Shown here: positions 59,833-64,000 of the stretch, in pieces | Numbering within the stretch: the stretch's first letter is position 1 | How the letters are laid out: the number at the start of each line of letters is the position of its first letter | Source of the DNA: Umbelopsis isabellina | Lineage: Eukaryota > Mucoromycota > Umbelopsidomycetes > Umbelopsidales > Umbelopsidaceae | Direction of reading: 5' to 3' | NCBI GenBank assembly: GCA_016758905.1 | Contig: JAEPQZ010000005.1 | Span: 1,178,001-1,242,000, forward strand | Length of the DNA: 64,000 bases | Position numbers and translations under genes: made by a program | Notes under the pieces: generated by a model | The model's input: only the letters and a program-made list of their open reading frames with translations | Databases searched by the model: none | Told to the model about the DNA's origin: nothing

Positions 59833-60678
59833 GCTCTTGTAATATTGTCCAACCCCAAAAAGCAAAAAATAATCCACCTTACACGTCAAAAACCTCTTTC
59901 CCTCAACCACTGTTTGTTTTTACCAGCATCACAGTTGCGTTTACACCCATTTTTTTTTTTTTTTTGTTTCCTTGTTTTTTGAAGATACATTTTCCGCATC
60001 ATAGAGTTTCCTTCAAAAGAAAAATGAGAGAGAGAGGGGAATATCCAAACCCGAACTATTCAAAAATCCTCGAAAGAAAAAAAAAAAAAAACTAAAAAGT
60101 TTTCCCCCCACAAAGCATACGGGCCCTCCCTCTTATTGTATTTTACACAATGTGTTCTTTTGGTTCATGAACATGTCAACTTTCTCCTCTCGGCAAGCAT
60201 TTATTTATCTCGGGATTTTTCCACTTTTTCTACCAAAAAAAAAATCCATCAGAAATTGTATCCGAGCCTTAATGATAATATAACATAAGGACGGACACGG
60301 AAAAGCCATTAGCTGTTCGAGCCAAGATCAAAATGAGAAATCATATAATAATAAATTAAATGTTGAAAAACAAAAAAAAAACAAAAAAAAGGAATTTAAA
60401 TCAAAAAAAAAATAATAATTGGGAAATTTTGCAATATACTCAATGAAACCTGGTATACAAATATATCCACAGTTATAGAGTTTGCTAAAAATGGAACTCG
60501 TGTGTGATTCTATATAGGGGATTTGCGGCAAAAAAGGCCAAAAGCACAAAATGTTACAAGGTTATTTGAAGGTGCATAATTCAAAATCTATTATGAGCAT
60601 TGAGGTGGCCGGGCCGCACCTCACTTAAAAGGAAAACAACTACAAATATGTACAAAGTAGCGCGAATTACGTAAAGTT
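59833..60678. other. Convergent spacer rich in poly-A and poly-T runs
   Basis: This spacer of about 850 bp separates the eIF4G stop from the O-fucosyltransferase-like stop. A/T homopolymer runs of nine or more bases occur near 59950, 60080, 60235 and 60370-60410. There is no gene. One or both 3' UTRs and poly(A) signals are probable. Confidence 0.6.
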
Positions 60679-61959
60679 TTATGATGCCGCTACGTATTTT
60701 GTTGGCTTGTAGACTTTATGAAGCCTTTCGATGTATTTTGAATAAGTTGACCCATTTGTACCGTTGAATGCTTTGGCATTGGCGGGCACCATAGAGTCGA
60801 TAATTGGAAACATAAATCGAAGCACCGACTTCTGAGGCGGTTGAGCTATTTCCTTTGTTTTTTCTAAAGGGACTAGCAAGTGCTGAAAGTCGTTTATGAT
60901 GGCAGTGTTAGGAAAACGTTCGAACAAAGGGGCGAGATTTTCGTTTTTACGCGGGTTTTTGGCATCAGTTGCCAAATATATTTTGGGTGGATTAGGACAT
61001 TGTGGGGTGGAGGTTTCATTGCATCCCATTTTTGCCAATTCATTCTCCAAAAACTTGATATTTATGGCCAGGTTCTTGCGCACAGCTCCCAGAAACTGCC
61101 AATCGCCCATTCGAACATGGATGGCCAAAAAATTGTGCTTTCCGCCTAATTCGTTCACTATGTTCTCCGTCACTGCATCAAGTAAAGGGTTCCTGTAGGC
61201 CAGTGCTGTCCGGATGGTACTTCTTTTGATGACATGTTCCCGTCCAGTCACTCCAATTCGGTTCGCCCCAAAGATACCTTGTACTTGTATCAGGGTATGA
61301 GGGATTTTTCGTAAATCGCCAACTGTCCATTGGGTATCGTATTGGTGTCCTTTCCCGTCATAGCCTTTAGGACATTTTGACTTGGGTCTGTCGCATACTT
61401 TCCAGCTATACACAGATGTGTCCTGGTAGTTGTAAATTTCGTCGTCATCCAATGTCAGCCATTTCTGAACATTTTCCATGGAAAAGTGCTGAATATGGCG
61501 CATAGGAATATCCAGGTTGGCCATTGATTCATGAAGAAAGTCCCATGGAACAGACAAATAGTTTGATCTCGCGTTGCATGGCCCATGACTTGATGCTTTT
61601 TTATCATGACATTGATACCACCATGGTTGAGGCTCGGTTTTATCATTGAGGTTCTGATTCATACTATCACCATTATGCCATCCCTGCATCTTGCCCAAAA
61701 ATGCCGGAGGAACAACCAATGTTCGGTTTAAATAACTTGCCAGCAGTAAAGCGTTTTCCAATTCAGTTCTTTGGTTTGATAAACCAGAGTGGGGTAAATA
61801 GGCCAAAAACTTTTCACCATGATGGTCATATTTTTTTACAACAGGACTTGCATCAGTAGGAATGGTAGATATATATATATACGACACCAACGAAAATGAA
61901 ATAAAACCAATGATGGCCAACAATAGAGCAAATCTTGGGCTTCCAAGAGTTGTCGCCAT
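60679..61959 (-). CDS. GDP-fucose protein O-fucosyltransferase-like, type II membrane protein
   Basis: This is a single exon of 426 residues from ATG 61959. One transmembrane segment (FALLLAIIGFISFSLVSYIYI) near the N-terminus gives a type II topology, with the rest in the Golgi or ER lumen. Landmarks are FLAYLPHSGLSNQRTELENA (the N-terminal Rossmann start seen in O-FucT-like proteins), LNRTLVVPPAF, and the HxRxGD-type nucleotide-sugar motif NFLAIHVRMGDW, followed by PKIYLATDAKNP. Predicted function is transfer of fucose or another GDP-sugar to protein or glycan. Fucose is abundant in some early-diverging fungal walls, but the acceptor is unknown. A TATA box lies 79 bp upstream. Another GT family with the same fold is possible. 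Confidence 0.8.
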   Translation of the reverse strand: MATTLGSPRFALLLAIIGFISFSLVSYIYISTIPTDASPVVKKYDHHGEKFLAYLPHSGLSNQRTELENALLLASYLNRTLVVPPAFLGKMQGWHNGDSMNQNLNDKTEPQPWWYQCHDKKASSHGPCNARSNYLSVPWDFLHESMANLDIPMRHIQHFSMENVQKWLTLDDDEIYNYQDTSVYSWKVCDRPKSKCPKGYDGKGHQYDTQWTVGDLRKIPHTLIQVQGIFGANRIGVTGREHVIKRSTIRTALAYRNPLLDAVTENIVNELGGKHNFLAIHVRMGDWQFLGAVRKNLAINIKFLENELAKMGCNETSTPQCPNPPKIYLATDAKNPRKNENLAPLFERFPNTAIINDFQHLLVPLEKTKEIAQPPQKSVLRFMFPIIDSMVPANAKAFNGTNGSTYSKYIERLHKVYKPTKYVAAS

Positions 61960-62037
61960 GATATTACAGCTATCAGTTATTCGCTCGCTGTGAGAAGAAG
62001 CGTACCAGAACCAATTGATCACTGCATATAATTGCCC

Positions 62038-62044
62038 TTTTATA
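62038..62044 (-). promoter_or_regulatory. TATA box of the O-fucosyltransferase-like gene
   Basis: On the minus strand the sequence reads CGATATAAAAGGG, with TATAAAA at 62038-62044, 79-85 bp upstream of the ATG at 61959. Confidence 0.5.
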
Positions 62045-63408
62045 TCGTACTGAGGTTACCCCCAACAGCAATACCAGATTTTCCATTCTGTCGGGCTCCC
62101 GTGTCACCGTTGTGTTGAACCAGGTTTACCCATAATTGCCGTAATTCCAAAATTATCACCATTGAACCCTAATATTTCGGTACCACTGTGAAGGAATATT
62201 CCCATTGACGCTTCAGTTAAATGTATGCTACCATGAAACTCGAAGCAACTTGATAGTGGTCGAATTGACAATGATACAATATGTTGTAACATGTACAAGT
62301 GGTCTTGAGATATAGCTATACAAAGTGTCGTTGTTTTATATGCCCAACGAGATTTGCATCTTTTGCCACATTTGACCACAACAGCTTTTGCTAAAAATAG
62401 GGAAAGTACTTAATGCGATCTACAACGACTTCTTCTCATCATCTAAAAGAGGTATTAAAAGTTTTTTGTTACTTGTACCACAATCGGCGCTAACAGCCCG
62501 CCCATACAGACCTGGGTATCACTAATTAGCCTTACGAAGATAGTGCAACACTACAGAGCCCATTGAAAGATATAAGGCTGGCAAATAAGCTATGTCTAAG
62601 TTAAATTTTTGCACGTATAAATCTGACAGGCTGGAATTTAGGTTTATAACTTTCTTCTCGAGCATCAAAAAGCACAGTTCAAGAACACCGGAAAGGATAA
62701 TTAGTGACGGGCAATACGAATTTGTACCTGAGATCTGCGGACATGGATTTTTAACCTGAGCGAGACAAAATGTGCTATTTTTTCCACCACTTTCTGGTTT
62801 AAAAATACACATTACTTTGATAAATCACAATTATCCATTCCACTGAACAACTTTTATTCTTGATTGCCTGTACGCTCATTTGACCGTTAATATCCCAAGC
62901 CAAGCCGTAATAAATATTTTAAGAGGAATACACAGCCTCAGTTAGCTACTGAAAGAAAATTTACCACCTCTTTTCTAACTTTGGGTTGGTGGTGTGTGCT
63001 GGTTCATACACACGCCATACTTTGAGCAAATTCTCAGAGCTACAAATAGATAAAGAAGGTAATACGATGGAATCACAGTTTTTGTGAAACCCCCAGGCGG
63101 ACGTTTTGGTATATTTGTGGGCCCTTGAATGGGATGATCTATTAGATTTCTATTAGCTTGGTGTTCCCAGTACCAGATATTGGTAGAGCTGGTGCGGGCC
63201 CATGTAAAAAAGACCCGCTCATACAAAATGAATTTCATAAAGAGACCAAACTATGGGACCCTCTAATATGAGAAGCTATGATTGGCCGAAATCCCTAGCC
63301 AGACAGAGCGGAAACAGAAACCAAAAATTCGTTACAGCAGGAAAAAAGGGGACAGCCCGCTTGCCTGTTAAACTATTTTTTTTCTAACACTTTAAATCAA
63401 GCTTCTTC
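62045..63408. other. Intergenic, 1.36 kb, with unexplained minus-strand open frames
   Basis: Two minus-strand open frames of about 90 codons (62104-62379 and 62522-62812) have plausible GT/AG borders near 62398 and 62727, but I recognise no domain and no start-to-stop chain. One contains a possible hydrophobic segment (SLIILSGVLELCFLML). Elsewhere the region is AT-rich, with the LIM gene promoter at its right end. Confidence 0.4.
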
Positions 63409-64000
63409 ATGAACACCTCATATGAAGAGGAAGAGCCTCAAGAGGACCCCTATTGTGTAGGATGCCATCGCCTGATTGAAGAAGGGTCCGTTGTGCAATT
63501 TGGTGAAGGAATTTGGCATTTTGAATGGTACAGAGACCGTACATGCTTGAATTCGTCACCGACAGTGCTTAATTAACACCAGTACCACCATGTAGTTTTC
63601 GTTGCGCAAAATGTCATACTCAAGTAGAATGCGACTCCAATCTTTTGCTGCTTTTCGACGGAAGCCCTGTATGTGAGAACTGTTCTTACAACTGTCATGT
63701 CTGCAACCAGACAATCCGTGACGAAGCCATCATGACCGGTACGCTGTAGAGGCTGAGATATCATAGAAGCAACCAATGGTTTTCAATTGTTAACTAATGC
63801 CATTATCTACTTAATTACAGGTGACGAAGCTTATCATGCTGATTGCTTTCGATGTGTACAGTGCGGTGATAAAATTGAAGATCTGGTTTTCACTCAAACT
63901 AGCAAGGTATGTCCTCACAATTCCTACTTGTACAACATGAGTGATATATTGTATAATAGATCTAAGCCCTATTTTGCTCTCGACCGATTTTACACAGGGC
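63409..64000 (+). CDS. LIM-domain protein, Rga1-type LIM-RhoGAP (5' part, runs off the right edge)
   Basis: ATG 63409 starts MNTSYEEEEPQEDPYC. Three exons in the window code a first LIM domain (YCVGCHRLIEEGSVVQFG, WHFECFRCAKCHTQVEC, VCENCSYNCHVCNQTI) and most of a second (GDEAYHADCFRCVQCGDKI, EDLVFTQTSK). The fourth exon begins at 63998 with GGC at the window edge. The CxxC...WHxxCFxC pattern and the DEAYHADCFRCVQCGDKI linker match yeast Rga1/Rga2 and fission yeast Rga proteins, which have paired LIM domains then a C-terminal RhoGAP acting on Cdc42/Rho1 in polarity. The GAP domain lies outside the window, so that part is inferred. Confidence 0.8.

Overview
The window is nuclear DNA of a filamentous fungus. 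It has dense genes, many short GT-AG introns (about 50-100 bp), AT-rich spacers with A/T runs, a chitin-deacetylase-like cell-wall protein, a DASH kinetochore subunit, Atg15 and fungal AP-1-type bZIP factors. A LIG4/SMC5/RFC2 set with animal-like sequence, a TONSL-like TPR protein, an NCBP3-like RNA protein and a UBA-plus-USP25/28-type protease point to an early-diverging lineage, probably Mucoromycota. That placement is inference. No rRNA, tRNA, CRISPR, transposon or virus-like element was recognised.

Bases 1-27,000 are rich in genome-maintenance genes: a partial TONSL-like gene (-), dynactin p24 (+), KTI12 (-), a membrane-anchored cPLA2-like lipase (-), DNA ligase IV (+), a small conserved gene (-), RFC2/Rfc4 (-), an amino-acid transporter (+), a lysine-rich protein (-), the tiny three-exon DASH subunit Dad4 (-), a SANT-domain protein (+), a bHLH factor (+) and SMC5 (-). 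Several of these (TONSL-like, RFC2, Dad4/SANT, SMC5) carry MCB-like (ACGCG) or E2F-like motifs next to their start codons, as expected for S-phase genes.

Bases 27,000-41,300 hold a 2.3-kb gene-poor stretch, a small Cys/Ser-rich secreted protein, two divergent paralogous bZIP-DUF3425 factors on a shared 651-bp promoter, intronless TTC27/Emw1, an SDR enzyme and a Thr/Lys-repeat secreted protein.

Bases 41,300-54,900 hold a UBA-USP protein whose Cys box is unrecognisable, a GPI-type CE4 protein whose catalytic motifs are nearly all replaced, a cytochrome P450 (with a GC-AG intron), an SVP26/TEX261 cargo receptor, the Atg15 lipase and an NCBP3-like gene. Bases 55,200-64,000 hold eIF4G with a minimal uORF, an O-fucosyltransferase-like type II membrane protein, a 1.4-kb unexplained spacer and the first exons of a LIM (Rga1-like RhoGAP) gene.

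The genes are not one pathway. The window is mostly conserved housekeeping sequence with secretory and cell-wall genes interspersed. The most unusual items are two neighbouring apparent pseudoenzymes (USP-like, CE4-like), the mirror-image bZIP pair, and a CACGCAAT inverted-repeat array upstream of the small gene at 11345-12074. Splice coordinates were worked out by eye from frame and consensus.
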